DNA of 64,000 bases, taken from contig NZ_JABXJG010000001.1 of assembly GCF_013375535.1 (NCBI RefSeq), positions 868,001 to 932,000 of the forward strand. Direction: 5' to 3'. Made by a program: the position numbers and the translations under genes. The notes beneath the pieces are model-generated. The model worked only from the letters and a program-made list of their open reading frames with translations, did no database searches and was not told the DNA's origin. Shown piece by piece: positions 12,371 to 20,778 of this stretch (positions are counted from its first letter, which is position 1; every line of letters begins with the position of its first letter). This stretch comes from Sphingobium sp. 15-1. Its GTDB lineage: Bacteria > Pseudomonadota > Alphaproteobacteria > Sphingomonadales > Sphingomonadaceae.

Positions 12371-12457
12371 TTGAATTTTGTGCTTGCCAAGGAGGAAGCC
12401 GCCACCTAATGGCAGCGACCTCCGAGGCGCCGCCCCAACGGCGCCGACACTGGAAAC

Positions 12458-12533
12458 GGGGCCTTAGCTCAGCTGGGAGAGCGCCTGCATGGCATGCAGG
12501 AGGTCAGCGGTTCGATCCCGCTAGGCTCCACCA
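12458..12533 (+). tRNA. tRNA-Ala (anticodon GGC), copy 1
   Basis: 76 bases including CCA. GGGGCCT pairs with AGGCTCC, the anticodon stem CCTGC/GCAGG encloses ATGGCAT with anticodon GGC, and the T-loop is GGTTCGATCC. Identical to copy 2 at 12730. Confidence 0.97.
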
Positions 12534-12580
12534 GTTTTTCGGGAAATGAAAATGTCCGGGGGCATTTTCCCGAAAAACGC
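12534..12580. terminator. Inverted repeat directly after tRNA-Ala copy 1
   Basis: GTTTTTCGGGAAAATG-like sequence right after the CCA is repeated in inverted form as CATTTTCCCGAAAAAC, giving a 14-16-bp stem with T/A-rich ends. It could terminate transcription in either direction. Confidence 0.6.
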
Positions 12581-12729
12581 CCGAGCGCCAGCGAAGGGTG
12601 TGGCGAGGTTGCAAATGACCTCGATCAACGCTGCTGATGATTGGGCAAGGGACGTCCAGACATAGGCCGACGGCGTCATGCCGGACATGGCCTGATCCAT
12701 TGGGATGCGCTATGATGTCGCGCAACGAT

Positions 12730-12805
12730 GGGGCCTTAGCTCAGCTGGGAGAGCGCCTGCATGGCATGCAGGAGGTCAGCGGTTCGATCCCGCTAGGCTC
12801 CACCA
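12730..12805 (+). tRNA. tRNA-Ala (anticodon GGC), copy 2
   Basis: Base-for-base identical to copy 1, 196 bp downstream of it; same stem pairing, anticodon GGC and encoded CCA. The sequence between and after the copies is not duplicated. Confidence 0.97.
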
Positions 12806-13320
12806 AATTTCCGGACAGGATGATGGTCGGAAGCATGTTTTCCGCGAACTTCAAAGCGAGAGTGACGGGCCTTGAGATGTCTATCAGGTCGTCATGGATT
12901 TGCTCTGACTAAAGAGCATGAGTCCTCATAGCTTGGCTGGATTATCGAAGAACCGGCCCTGATGCGATGCGGGGGGCATCCAGAATTGGCCAATAGGGGA
13001 CGTAAGCTGGCCTATCCCTCATTCGTCATGCTGAACTTGTTTCAGCATCCATTTCTCCCCACGAACCAAGGCTCAATCCGGAGGAATGGACCCTGAAACA
13101 AGTTCAGGGTGACGAATAGGGGAATGGCAAGAAACCACCCATTTTATCCGGATTTTCGCAATTCCAACCACCGATGCCTCCCCCACATCCGAGCATGATT
13201 TCGTCACCCCGCACCAATTCTTTCCATCTCAGCGCTTCACGCTGCATCCCACTTGGGTTAGTCCCCCTCAGGATCATGGATGGGGGCAGATATTTCGCGA
13301 TGAGGGTGAAGTAGGGCGTA
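12806..13320. other. Intergenic stretch upstream of the divL-like gene
   Basis: About 515 bp with no supportable gene. It holds the inverted repeat 13021-13117; the last ~200 bp presumably carry the promoter of the divL-to-trxA run, but I could not pick out a convincing -35/-10 pair. Confidence 0.5.
13021..13117. repeat. Dispersed inverted repeat
   Basis: The left arm starts ATTCGTCATGCTGAACTTG (13021) and the right arm ends CAAGTTCAGGGTGACGAAT (13117). They are inverted copies over about 30 bp with a few compensated differences, separated by about 37 bp. I recall this TGAACTTGTTTCA-type unit as a common intergenic repeat in sphingomonads. Confidence 0.65.
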
Positions 13321-15666
13321 ATGACGTTGACCCCCCTTGCCGCCGTGATTCTCGGCGTCGTGCTGGCCGCATGGCTTGGCGCGGCGATCTGGGCGCTGTC
13401 GAGCGGCCAGCGGCGGCGTCGCGAAGGCATGCAGGCCCAGGGAAAGCTGGATCGGTTGTCGGTTCTGCTCGCTTCCGCGCCGGCCGCGCCCATTGTCGTG
13501 CATCCCGACGGCAGGCTGGAAGCGGCCGATCGCCTGGCCAAATGGCTGGGCAAGGAGAGGGTGCCGGCCTTCCTCTCCGAACTGACTGCGCCCGACGGCG
13601 GCCTGGAAGCGGATGACGCCGCCGCGCTGGCGCAGGAAATCGCCGCCGCCCAGCGTGCAGGCCGCAGCTTCGCGCTGCCGGTGCGGGGCGTCGATTCGTC
13701 GCGGCTGTTGCTGGTGCGGGGCGCGCCGGCCGGGCCGGTGCTGGCGGAAAGCGGCAGCGTCGTGCTCTGGATTTTCGACGCGACCGACAGCCAGTCGGAA
13801 ATCCAGACGCTGAAGGGCAAGGTCGATCAGCTTCGCGAGGCGCTGGAGGCGCTGGCGGGGCTGGTGGAGGCTGCGCCCTTTCCAATGTGGCATCGCACGG
13901 CCGACATGCGGCTGAGCCTCGTCAACACGGCTTATGTCCGCGCGGTGGACGGCGAGAGCGCCCGCGAAGTCATTGCCCATGGCACCGAACTGGTCGAGAC
14001 GGTCGGCGGCCTCACGCCGCAGGCCGCCGCCGCCCAGACGCTTGCGGACGGCGCACCCGTCGAGCGCATGGTTCCCGCGACGATCGACGGCGAAAGGCGG
14101 ACCATGCGTGTCGTCGACGTTCCGCTCGGTGCGGCGGGCGTGGCAGGTTTCGCGATGGACCAGAATGATCTGGAGCAGGCCCGCGTCGAACATCGGCGGC
14201 TGGAGGCGGCGCAGCGCGACCTGCTGGACCGCCTGTCCGCGGGCGTGGCGCGCTTCGGATCGGACCGGGCGCTGCGCTTTTGGAACCAGCCCTTCATGAG
14301 CCTGTTCGGGCTGGATCAGGAGCGGCTGGCCGACAATCCGCTGTTCGAACGGGTGTTGGACCAGATGCGGGAGGCGCGGCGCTTGCCCGAGAATCGCGAT
14401 TTCCCGGCATGGCGGGCGGAAAGGCGCGACTGGTTTCTTTCGCCCGATCCGCGTGAGGAGAATTGGCTGCTGGCCGACGGCACGCATTTGCGCGTCTATG
14501 CCCAGCCGCTGCCCGATGGCGGGCTGCTGCTGATCTTCGAGGATCGGACTGAGCAGGTGCAATTGTCGAGTGCGCGCGACACGCTGCTCCGCGTCCGCAC
14601 GGCGACGTTCGACAATCTGTTCGAATCGATCGGCGTCTTTTCCTCCGACGGGCGCCTGCACCTCTGGAACAGCCGGTTCCGGTCGATCTGGGACGTGTCG
14701 GAAGACTTGCTGGCCAAGCATCCGCGCATCGATGAACTGATGCGGGCGGTTCAGACGCGCCTTGCCAAGCCGCAGCAGGCGAATCTCGTCCGTGAACTGG
14801 TGCGCGCCGCCACGGTGGAGCGCAAGCAGCGCGTCGGCCATGTCGGCTTCGCGGACGGGCGCATCTTCGAATTCGCCGCCATTCCGCTGCCGGACGGCAA
14901 TGCGTTGTTCACCATGCTCGACGTCACCGACAGCCGCCGCGTGGAGCAGGTGCTGCGTGACCGCAACGACGCGCTGGAGCAGGCGGACAAGGTGAAGACC
15001 GCCTTCGTCACCAATATGAGCTACGAGTTGCGCACCCCGCTTACCACCATCGCCGGTTTCGCGGAGATGATGAGCGCGGGCTATGCGGGGGAGATGAGCG
15101 CCTCCGCCAAGGAATATGTCGACGGCATATTGCAGAGCACCAACCGGCTTTCCATGCTGATCGACAATGTGCTGGATCTGACGCAGGGCGAGGCGGGCAT
15201 GCTGCCCATCGAAAAGGCGCCAGTCGACCTCGCGGTGGAGGCGCGCGACGCCGTGGCGCGGATCAAGGGCGACGCCACTGCCAAGGGGATCGACCTTGCC
15301 ATGTCGCTCCAGTCCAGCCTGGGCATTGTGCAGGGTGACAAGCGCCGGATCGGCCAAGCGCTGGATCATCTGCTGGAAAATGCGGTGCGCTATTGCAGCC
15401 GGGGCGGCCGGGTGCTGCTGCATGGTGACGGGACGGCGGACAATGCGCGTCTTGTCGTCTCGGACAATGGGCCGGGCATCAGCGCCAAGCGGCAGGCGAC
15501 GATCTTCGATGCCTCCTCCCGGACCGAACAGGCGCGCAATGGCGGCAAGGCGGGGATCGGCCTGCCGCTCGCCCGGCAATTGGCGCAGGCGCATGGCGGG
15601 ACGCTGCAACTGGTGTCGGAACCGGGACAGGGCACCATGGTCGTGATCGAGCTGCCCCGTGGCTGA
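13321..15666 (+). CDS. divL: DivL-like PAS-domain kinase with Tyr at the phospho-acceptor site
   Basis: Membrane-anchored histidine-kinase-like protein, 781 residues. One N-terminal membrane helix (about residues 4-25) is followed by several PAS-like domains and a coiled coil. The dimerisation box is FVTNMSYELRTPLTT, where Y568 stands in place of the usual His. The ATP-binding domain keeps HLLENAVRY (N box), SDNGPGIS (G1) and GGKAGIGLPLARQ (G2). In Caulobacter, DivL has the same His-to-Tyr change, controls CckA and CtrA, and sits beside tsaE. The Tyr and the neighbours together support the name. It overlaps tsaE by eight bases. Function here is inferred by homology. Confidence 0.85.
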   Translation: MTLTPLAAVILGVVLAAWLGAAIWALSSGQRRRREGMQAQGKLDRLSVLLASAPAAPIVVHPDGRLEAADRLAKWLGKERVPAFLSELTAPDGGLEADDAAALAQEIAAAQRAGRSFALPVRGVDSSRLLLVRGAPAGPVLAESGSVVLWIFDATDSQSEIQTLKGKVDQLREALEALAGLVEAAPFPMWHRTADMRLSLVNTAYVRAVDGESAREVIAHGTELVETVGGLTPQAAAAQTLADGAPVERMVPATIDGERRTMRVVDVPLGAAGVAGFAMDQNDLEQARVEHRRLEAAQRDLLDRLSAGVARFGSDRALRFWNQPFMSLFGLDQERLADNPLFERVLDQMREARRLPENRDFPAWRAERRDWFLSPDPREENWLLADGTHLRVYAQPLPDGGLLLIFEDRTEQVQLSSARDTLLRVRTATFDNLFESIGVFSSDGRLHLWNSRFRSIWDVSEDLLAKHPRIDELMRAVQTRLAKPQQANLVRELVRAATVERKQRVGHVGFADGRIFEFAAIPLPDGNALFTMLDVTDSRRVEQVLRDRNDALEQADKVKTAFVTNMSYELRTPLTTIAGFAEMMSAGYAGEMSASAKEYVDGILQSTNRLSMLIDNVLDLTQGEAGMLPIEKAPVDLAVEARDAVARIKGDATAKGIDLAMSLQSSLGIVQGDKRRIGQALDHLLENAVRYCSRGGRVLLHGDGTADNARLVVSDNGPGISAKRQATIFDASSRTEQARNGGKAGIGLPLARQLAQAHGGTLQLVSEPGQGTMVVIELPRG

Positions 15667-16117
15667 GGGTGAGATCGTCCTGGCCGGAGAGGTCGAGATG
15701 CTGGCGCTCGGGCATCGTCTGGCGGCCCTTGTCCGCATCGGTGACGTGATCGCGCTGGAAGGTGAGCTGGGCGCGGGCAAGACGACGCTCGCTCGGGGCA
15801 TATTAGAGGGATTGGGGCTGGAGGGGGAAGCGCCGAGCCCCAGCTTCGCCATCGTCCAGCCCTATGAAATTCCGGAAGTCCGCCTGCCCGTCGCTCATGT
15901 CGACCTTTACCGGCTCGATGGGCCAGAAGAGGCGGAGGAACTGGCGCTGGACGAATATCTGACGGACAGCCTGCTGATCGTCGAATGGCCCGATCGGCTG
16001 GGCGAGGAGGCATGGCCTGACGCGCTGCGGTTCCACATCACCATCGAACCCGACGGCGCTCGGCGCTTGACAGCGGACGTGCCGGGCGCTTGGACGGAGC
16101 GATGGTCACAGATATGA
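15659..16117 (+). CDS. tsaE: tRNA threonylcarbamoyladenosine biosynthesis ATPase TsaE
   Basis: P-loop ATPase needed with TsaB and TsaD to make t6A at position 37 of ANN-decoding tRNAs. The 152 residues match the family. Seen: Walker A GELGAGKTTLARG near residues 40-52, the PSPSFAIVQPY loop, HVDLYRL and the IVEWPDRLG motif. The start is a GTG inside the last codons of divL, which indicates coupled translation; the end overlaps the amgK start region. tsaB and tsaD are not in the window. Confidence 0.95.
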   Translation: MAEGEIVLAGEVEMLALGHRLAALVRIGDVIALEGELGAGKTTLARGILEGLGLEGEAPSPSFAIVQPYEIPEVRLPVAHVDLYRLDGPEEAEELALDEYLTDSLLIVEWPDRLGEEAWPDALRFHITIEPDGARRLTADVPGAWTERWSQI

Positions 16118-17100
16118 TCCCGCCCGTCGCCGCTCCCGCTTTTCTCGCGCAAGCGGGGTGGGGGCATGCCGCCATCGTGCCGCTGGCCGGGGATGCGTCC
16201 TTCCGCCGCTATTTCCGGGTGATCGACGGTGCCCGCCGGGCGGTGCTGATGGATGCGCCGCCGCCGCATGAGGACCCGCGCCCTTTCATCGCCATTGCCG
16301 AGCATCTGACGGCGAACGGTTTTGCCGCGCCGCGAATATTGGCGCGCGATCTGGAAGAAGGACTCGTCCTGATCGAAGATTTCGGTGACCTGCGCGTCAA
16401 GGAGCATGTCGAGGACGTGCCGGACGCCGAAGGGGATGTGTATCGCCGCGCCGTTGACCTGCTGGCGGCGCTGCATTGCCTGCCCGCCGCCGAGGTGCCG
16501 CCCTATGACCGCGCCGTCTATCAGCGGGAAGCGGGATTGCTGACAGAATGGTATTGTCCCGCCATCGGCCTGCCGGTGGATGAGGCGGGTTATGTCGCGG
16601 CATGGGACGCCGTGCTGCCGCTGGTCGAGCGATCGGCCAGCCCGGTCGTCACGGTGCTGCGCGATTATCATGCGGAAAATATCATGCTGATCGATCGGGC
16701 GGCGTCGCATGGGCTGGGCCTGCTCGATTTCCAGGACGCGCTGGCCGGGCATCCGGCCTATGATCTCGTCTCATTGCTCCAGGATGCGCGGCGCGACGTG
16801 CCGCCCGCGCTGGAGGCGGCGATGCTCGACCATTATCGCGCTATCGCCAATCCCCCGGCCGATTTCGACGCCGCTTATGCCGTGCTGGGGGCGCAGCGCA
16901 ACGCGAAGATCATCGGCATCTTCACCCGCCTGTGGAAGCGCGACGGCAAGCCGCGCTATCTGTCCTATCTGCCGCGCATGTGGGACTTGCTGGAACGCGA
17001 CCTCGCCCATCCCGCGCTGGCCCCCGTGGCGGCGTGGTTTGCGGCCAACATCCCCGCCGAAAAGCGCCATCGCGCCTTAGAGGATTTCGCCTCCGCATGA
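16102..17100 (+). CDS. amgK: N-acetylmuramate/N-acetylglucosamine anomeric kinase-type phosphotransferase
   Basis: Aminoglycoside-phosphotransferase fold, about 332 residues. Seen: the N-lobe GDASFRRYFRVI, LIEDFGDLRVKEH in the hinge, the catalytic loop VLRDYHAENIMLID and the metal-binding GLLDFQDALAGHPAYDL. AmgK in Pseudomonas and Caulobacter phosphorylates MurNAc at C1, feeding MurU in a fosfomycin-insensitive peptidoglycan recycling route. The next gene is the matching MurU-type enzyme, overlapping by four bases, which supports the assignment. Start choice is open: ATG at 16102 or ATG at 16114 (ATGA overlap with tsaE); an upstream TTG at 16090 is less likely. Confidence 0.88.
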   Translation: MVTDMIPPVAAPAFLAQAGWGHAAIVPLAGDASFRRYFRVIDGARRAVLMDAPPPHEDPRPFIAIAEHLTANGFAAPRILARDLEEGLVLIEDFGDLRVKEHVEDVPDAEGDVYRRAVDLLAALHCLPAAEVPPYDRAVYQREAGLLTEWYCPAIGLPVDEAGYVAAWDAVLPLVERSASPVVTVLRDYHAENIMLIDRAASHGLGLLDFQDALAGHPAYDLVSLLQDARRDVPPALEAAMLDHYRAIANPPADFDAAYAVLGAQRNAKIIGIFTRLWKRDGKPRYLSYLPRMWDLLERDLAHPALAPVAAWFAANIPAEKRHRALEDFASA

Positions 17101-17810
17101 TCGACACCGCGATGCTGATGGCCGCCGGACTGGGCAAGCGCATGCGCCCGCTGACCGCGACCCGTCCCAAGCCGTTGGTCAAGGTGGCGGGCAAGCCGCT
17201 GATGGATCATGCGCTGGACCGGCTGGCGGCGGGCGGCATCCGGAAGGTAGTGGTCAATGTCCATTATCTGGCCGATACGGTCGAGGCGCATCTTCAGGCG
17301 CACTGCAATGGCGTCATGCAAGTCGCCATTTCCGATGAGCGCAGGAAGCTGCTGGAAACGGGCGGCGGGTTGATCCATGCCAAGGATCAGTTGGGCGACG
17401 CGCCCTTTTTCTGCGCCAACAGCGACAATCTGTGGATCGACGGGCCGCAGGAAACGCTGGGCATGATGCGGAAGATCTGGAACCCGGAGCGGATGGACGC
17501 GCTGTTGCTGCTGGTGCCGCTGGCCCGCGCCAATTGCCACCGGGGGCCGGGCGATTTCCACATGGACGCGAACGGTCGGCTGACGCGGCGGAAGGCGTCC
17601 CATGTCGCGCCCTTCGTCTTCACCGGGGTCCAGATCATGTCGCCCACTTTGCTGGCCGATCCGCCGTCGGAGGTCTTCTCCACCAATATCTTCTGGAACC
17701 GGGCGATAGAGGCGGGGCGCCTCTATGGCGTTTCGCACCAGGGGCTGTGGTTCGACGTCGGCACGCCGCAGGCCATTCCGGTCGTGGAGTCGATGCTGGC
17801 CCATGGGTGA
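17097..17810 (+). CDS. murU: N-acetylmuramate-1-phosphate uridylyltransferase-type nucleotidyltransferase
   Basis: Nucleotidyltransferase, about 237 residues, expected to make UDP-MurNAc from MurNAc-1-P and UTP for cell-wall recycling. Seen: LMAAGLGKRMRPLTATRPKP (nucleotide-binding loop with the conserved Lys), LLETGGGL, the metal-binding NSDNLW, and WFDVGTPQAI near the C-terminus. The start ATG at 17097 overlaps the amgK stop (ATGA), which fixes it over an upstream in-frame extension. General sugar-1-phosphate nucleotidyltransferases look similar; adjacency to amgK is the main reason for the MurU name. Confidence 0.88.
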   Translation: MIDTAMLMAAGLGKRMRPLTATRPKPLVKVAGKPLMDHALDRLAAGGIRKVVVNVHYLADTVEAHLQAHCNGVMQVAISDERRKLLETGGGLIHAKDQLGDAPFFCANSDNLWIDGPQETLGMMRKIWNPERMDALLLLVPLARANCHRGPGDFHMDANGRLTRRKASHVAPFVFTGVQIMSPTLLADPPSEVFSTNIFWNRAIEAGRLYGVSHQGLWFDVGTPQAIPVVESMLAHG

Positions 17811-20778
17811 TCGCACCCGCCCGGCCCTGTTCAACATTCCGGCGCACCGCGCTTTCTCCGACGCGCTGGTAGCGGGCATCCTCGCCCGGCATGGCGACAA
17901 TCCGATGCGGCTGGCGCAGGGCATGATCCTGCTGCCCAATAATCGCGCCATCCGGTCGGTCAGCGACGCTTTCGTGCGGAAGTCGGGCGGCGGATTGCTC
18001 TTGCCGCGCCTTGTCGCATTGGGCGATCCCGATCTGGGCGAGCAGGTGGGCGGCGCGCTCGATCCATTGGGCGAGGATGATCCGGTGCCGCCCGCCATAG
18101 CGCCGATGCGCCGCCAGATGATCCTGGCGCGGATGGTGCAGCAGGCTTCGGCGCACCCGGTCGACGCGGGGCAGGCGTTGAAGCTTGCCCAGGCGCTTGG
18201 CGCGGTGCTCGACCAGATGCAGGTGGAGCGGCTGTCGGTCAGCGCGCTGGCCGACCTCAGCTTGTCGGACGAGCTGTCGCAGCATTGGCAGACATCGCTG
18301 AAGCTGTTCGGCATATTGCTGGCGCAATGGCCGGAGGAACTGGCGCGGCTTGGTTGCATCGATCTGGCGGATCGTCGCAACCGGCTGCTGGATCGCGTGG
18401 CGGCGCGTTGGGCGAAGGCGCCGCCCGAGGGATTCGTTCTTGCTGCGGGCATGTCCACCACGGCTCCGGCGGTCGCCATGCTGCTCCGGCGGATCGCGGT
18501 GCTGCCCAAGGGCGCTGTCGTCTTTGCCGGTCTGGATCAGGAGATGGACGAGGAATCCTGGGACGCCATCGGTCCCTTCGATGCCGATCCGCTGACCGGC
18601 CGCGCCCCCGCCGGGCACGAAACCCATCCCCAATATGCCTTGAAGCGCCTGCTCGACCGCATGAGCGCGACGCGGGACGATGTGGCGCTCTGGCGCTGGG
18701 GCAGCGAGCATGACGCCCGCGCCGTCAGGGGGCGGAATATCTCCAACGCCATGCTGCCGCCGCGTCTGACCAGCCGCTGGCGCGACCTCAAGACCGCCGA
18801 CCGTTCGCTCGCGGGGGTGGAGGCGCTGGAGGTCGCGACGCCGGGCGAGGAGGCACAGGCCATCGCCATCGCCCTGCGCGAAGCGGTCGAGACGCCGGGC
18901 CGCACCGCCGCGCTGGTGACGCCCGACCGGCAATTGGCGACCCGCGTGTCCGCGCATCTGCGGCGCTGGGGCATAGAGGCGGACGATTCCGCAGGGCAAC
19001 CGCTGTCGCGCCTGCCGCCCGGAACCTTGCTGATCGCCATGGCGGAGGCTCTGGCAGAGCGGTTCGCGCCGGTTGCGCTGCTGACGCTGCTCAAGCATCC
19101 GCTGGTCATGCGCGGGGACGAAAGGCTTGGCTGGCTGGAGGGCGTGCGCGGGCTCGACCTGCTGCTGCGCGGGCCACGGCCGCAGGCTGGGATCGTTGGA
19201 CTCGACCTGCTGCTTGCCGAGCGCGAGGGCGAAGACCGGCAGCGCATCCTTCGCGCCCGCACGCGGCAGTGGTGGGCGGAGGCCCGCGTCCTGCTGGAGC
19301 CGCTGGAGCAGGCCTTTCTGGCAGCTCCCGACCTCGCGGGACAGTTGGCCGCCATTCGCGAACATGCCGGACGGCTGTCGCACGATGCGGTCTGGGCCGG
19401 GCATCAGGGGCATGCCGCCGCCGACCTCTTCGCAGAGATGGAGGAAGCCGCCAGCGAGGGGCCGCGTCAGGCCGACATACGCGCATTGCCTGCGTTGTTC
19501 GACCATCTTCTGGGCGGCGTGTCGGTCCGTCCGCCGCAGGGCGGGCATCCGCGCATCAGCATCCTGGGTCTGATCGAAGCGCGGCTGGTGCAGACCGACC
19601 TCATGATCCTGGGCGGGCTCAACGAGGGCACCTGGCCGGGCCTGCCCGCGCCCGATCCCTGGCTGGCCCCGCGCATCCGGCGGGAGATCGGCCTTCCAGG
19701 GCTGGAAAGCCGCATCGGCCTTGCCGCTCATGATTTCGCCAGTGCTCTGGGCGCGCCGCAAATCCTCATTACCCGCGCCAGGCGGGGATCGGGTGGTCCG
19801 GCGGTCGCCTCGCGCTTCTGGCTGCGGCTTAAGGCTATGGCGGGGCCGCAATGGAAAAGCGCTGACCGCTATGCTGTGCTGGCGCAGGCGATCGATCATG
19901 CGGCGGATCATAGGCCCGCCAGCCGACCCGCTCCTGTGCCGCCGCTGTCGGTGCGGCCGAAGGTCATTCCCGTCACCGATGTCGACCGGTTGAAGGCCGA
20001 CCCTTATGCCTTCTACGCCAAGCGCATCCTGCGCCTCGCCCGGCTTGATCCGGTGGATGCCGACGCCGGGCCGGCCTGGCGCGGCACGGCGGTGCATGAA
20101 ATCCTCCAGCAATGGGCAGAGGGAGGCAGTAGCGACCTGGCCGATCTGGAAGCCCGGGCGCGGGCAATGTTTGACCGGCCGGACGTCCACCCCCTGCTGA
20201 AAGCGCTCTGGCAGCCGCGTCTGATCGAAGCGATCCGCTGGATTGCCGCGGAGGTGGCGAGCGATCTTGCCGCGGGCCGCAAGATCCTCTCGGTCGAGAT
20301 CGAAGGCCGGGCGGAGATCGCGGGGGTGACGTTGACCGGCAAGGCCGACCGCATCGACCTGTTGCCGGACGGGAAGCTCGGCATCGTCGATTATAAGACC
20401 GGCAAGCCCCCCAGCGCGCGGCAGGTCAAGGCGGGCTATGCGCTCCAGCTCGGCCTGCTAGGCCTGATCGCGGAGCATGACGGCTTTCCCGGTACGGATG
20501 CAGGTCCGGTGGCGGGCGGCTTCGAATATTGGTCGCTCGCCAAAAAGGGCGACGCCTTCGGCTATCGCGAAAGCCCGGTCGACGCCCTGGGCAAGCGGGA
20601 CAAGATCATCACCGCCGACTTCACCTCCCTGGTCCACGCCCAGTTCGAGGATATTGCTGGGGCGTGGCTTACCGGCGGGGCGCCCTTCGATGCGCAGGTG
20701 AACCCGGAAGTCGCCAATTATGGGGATTATGACCAGCTCATGCGGCTGGAGGAATGGTATGGCCGCGACGATGGCTGA
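17803..20778 (+). CDS. addB: Double-strand break repair protein AddB
   Basis: Partner subunit of the AddAB helicase-nuclease that processes double-strand breaks for RecA loading. About 991 residues. The N-terminal half is an inactivated helicase-like region (LPNNRAIRSVSDAF at the start), then LGGLNEGTWPGLPAPDPWL typical of AddB, and the C-terminal RecB-type nuclease domain: GTAVHEILQQW, LTGKADRIDLL, VDYKTGKPPSARQ with the Asp and Lys of the D-x-K core, and YALQLGLL. The start at 17803 overlaps murU by eight bases; the end overlaps addA. Confidence 0.94.
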   Translation: MGDRTRPALFNIPAHRAFSDALVAGILARHGDNPMRLAQGMILLPNNRAIRSVSDAFVRKSGGGLLLPRLVALGDPDLGEQVGGALDPLGEDDPVPPAIAPMRRQMILARMVQQASAHPVDAGQALKLAQALGAVLDQMQVERLSVSALADLSLSDELSQHWQTSLKLFGILLAQWPEELARLGCIDLADRRNRLLDRVAARWAKAPPEGFVLAAGMSTTAPAVAMLLRRIAVLPKGAVVFAGLDQEMDEESWDAIGPFDADPLTGRAPAGHETHPQYALKRLLDRMSATRDDVALWRWGSEHDARAVRGRNISNAMLPPRLTSRWRDLKTADRSLAGVEALEVATPGEEAQAIAIALREAVETPGRTAALVTPDRQLATRVSAHLRRWGIEADDSAGQPLSRLPPGTLLIAMAEALAERFAPVALLTLLKHPLVMRGDERLGWLEGVRGLDLLLRGPRPQAGIVGLDLLLAEREGEDRQRILRARTRQWWAEARVLLEPLEQAFLAAPDLAGQLAAIREHAGRLSHDAVWAGHQGHAAADLFAEMEEAASEGPRQADIRALPALFDHLLGGVSVRPPQGGHPRISILGLIEARLVQTDLMILGGLNEGTWPGLPAPDPWLAPRIRREIGLPGLESRIGLAAHDFASALGAPQILITRARRGSGGPAVASRFWLRLKAMAGPQWKSADRYAVLAQAIDHAADHRPASRPAPVPPLSVRPKVIPVTDVDRLKADPYAFYAKRILRLARLDPVDADAGPAWRGTAVHEILQQWAEGGSSDLADLEARARAMFDRPDVHPLLKALWQPRLIEAIRWIAAEVASDLAAGRKILSVEIEGRAEIAGVTLTGKADRIDLLPDGKLGIVDYKTGKPPSARQVKAGYALQLGLLGLIAEHDGFPGTDAGPVAGGFEYWSLAKKGDAFGYRESPVDALGKRDKIITADFTSLVHAQFEDIAGAWLTGGAPFDAQVNPEVANYGDYDQLMRLEEWYGRDDG

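Noticed and set aside
13321..13323. Ordinary histidine kinase as the label for the 781-residue kinase
   Set aside because: The phospho-acceptor is Tyr and the neighbours match divL, so a generic label would hide the main feature.
13258..15852. 864-codon open frame on the minus strand
   Set aside because: Antisense to the DivL-like kinase gene, which has clear domain motifs. High GC and codon bias commonly leave long open frames opposite real genes.
17635..20190. 851-codon open frame on the minus strand
   Set aside because: Antisense to addB and murU; rich in Arg, His, Gln and Pro without motifs.
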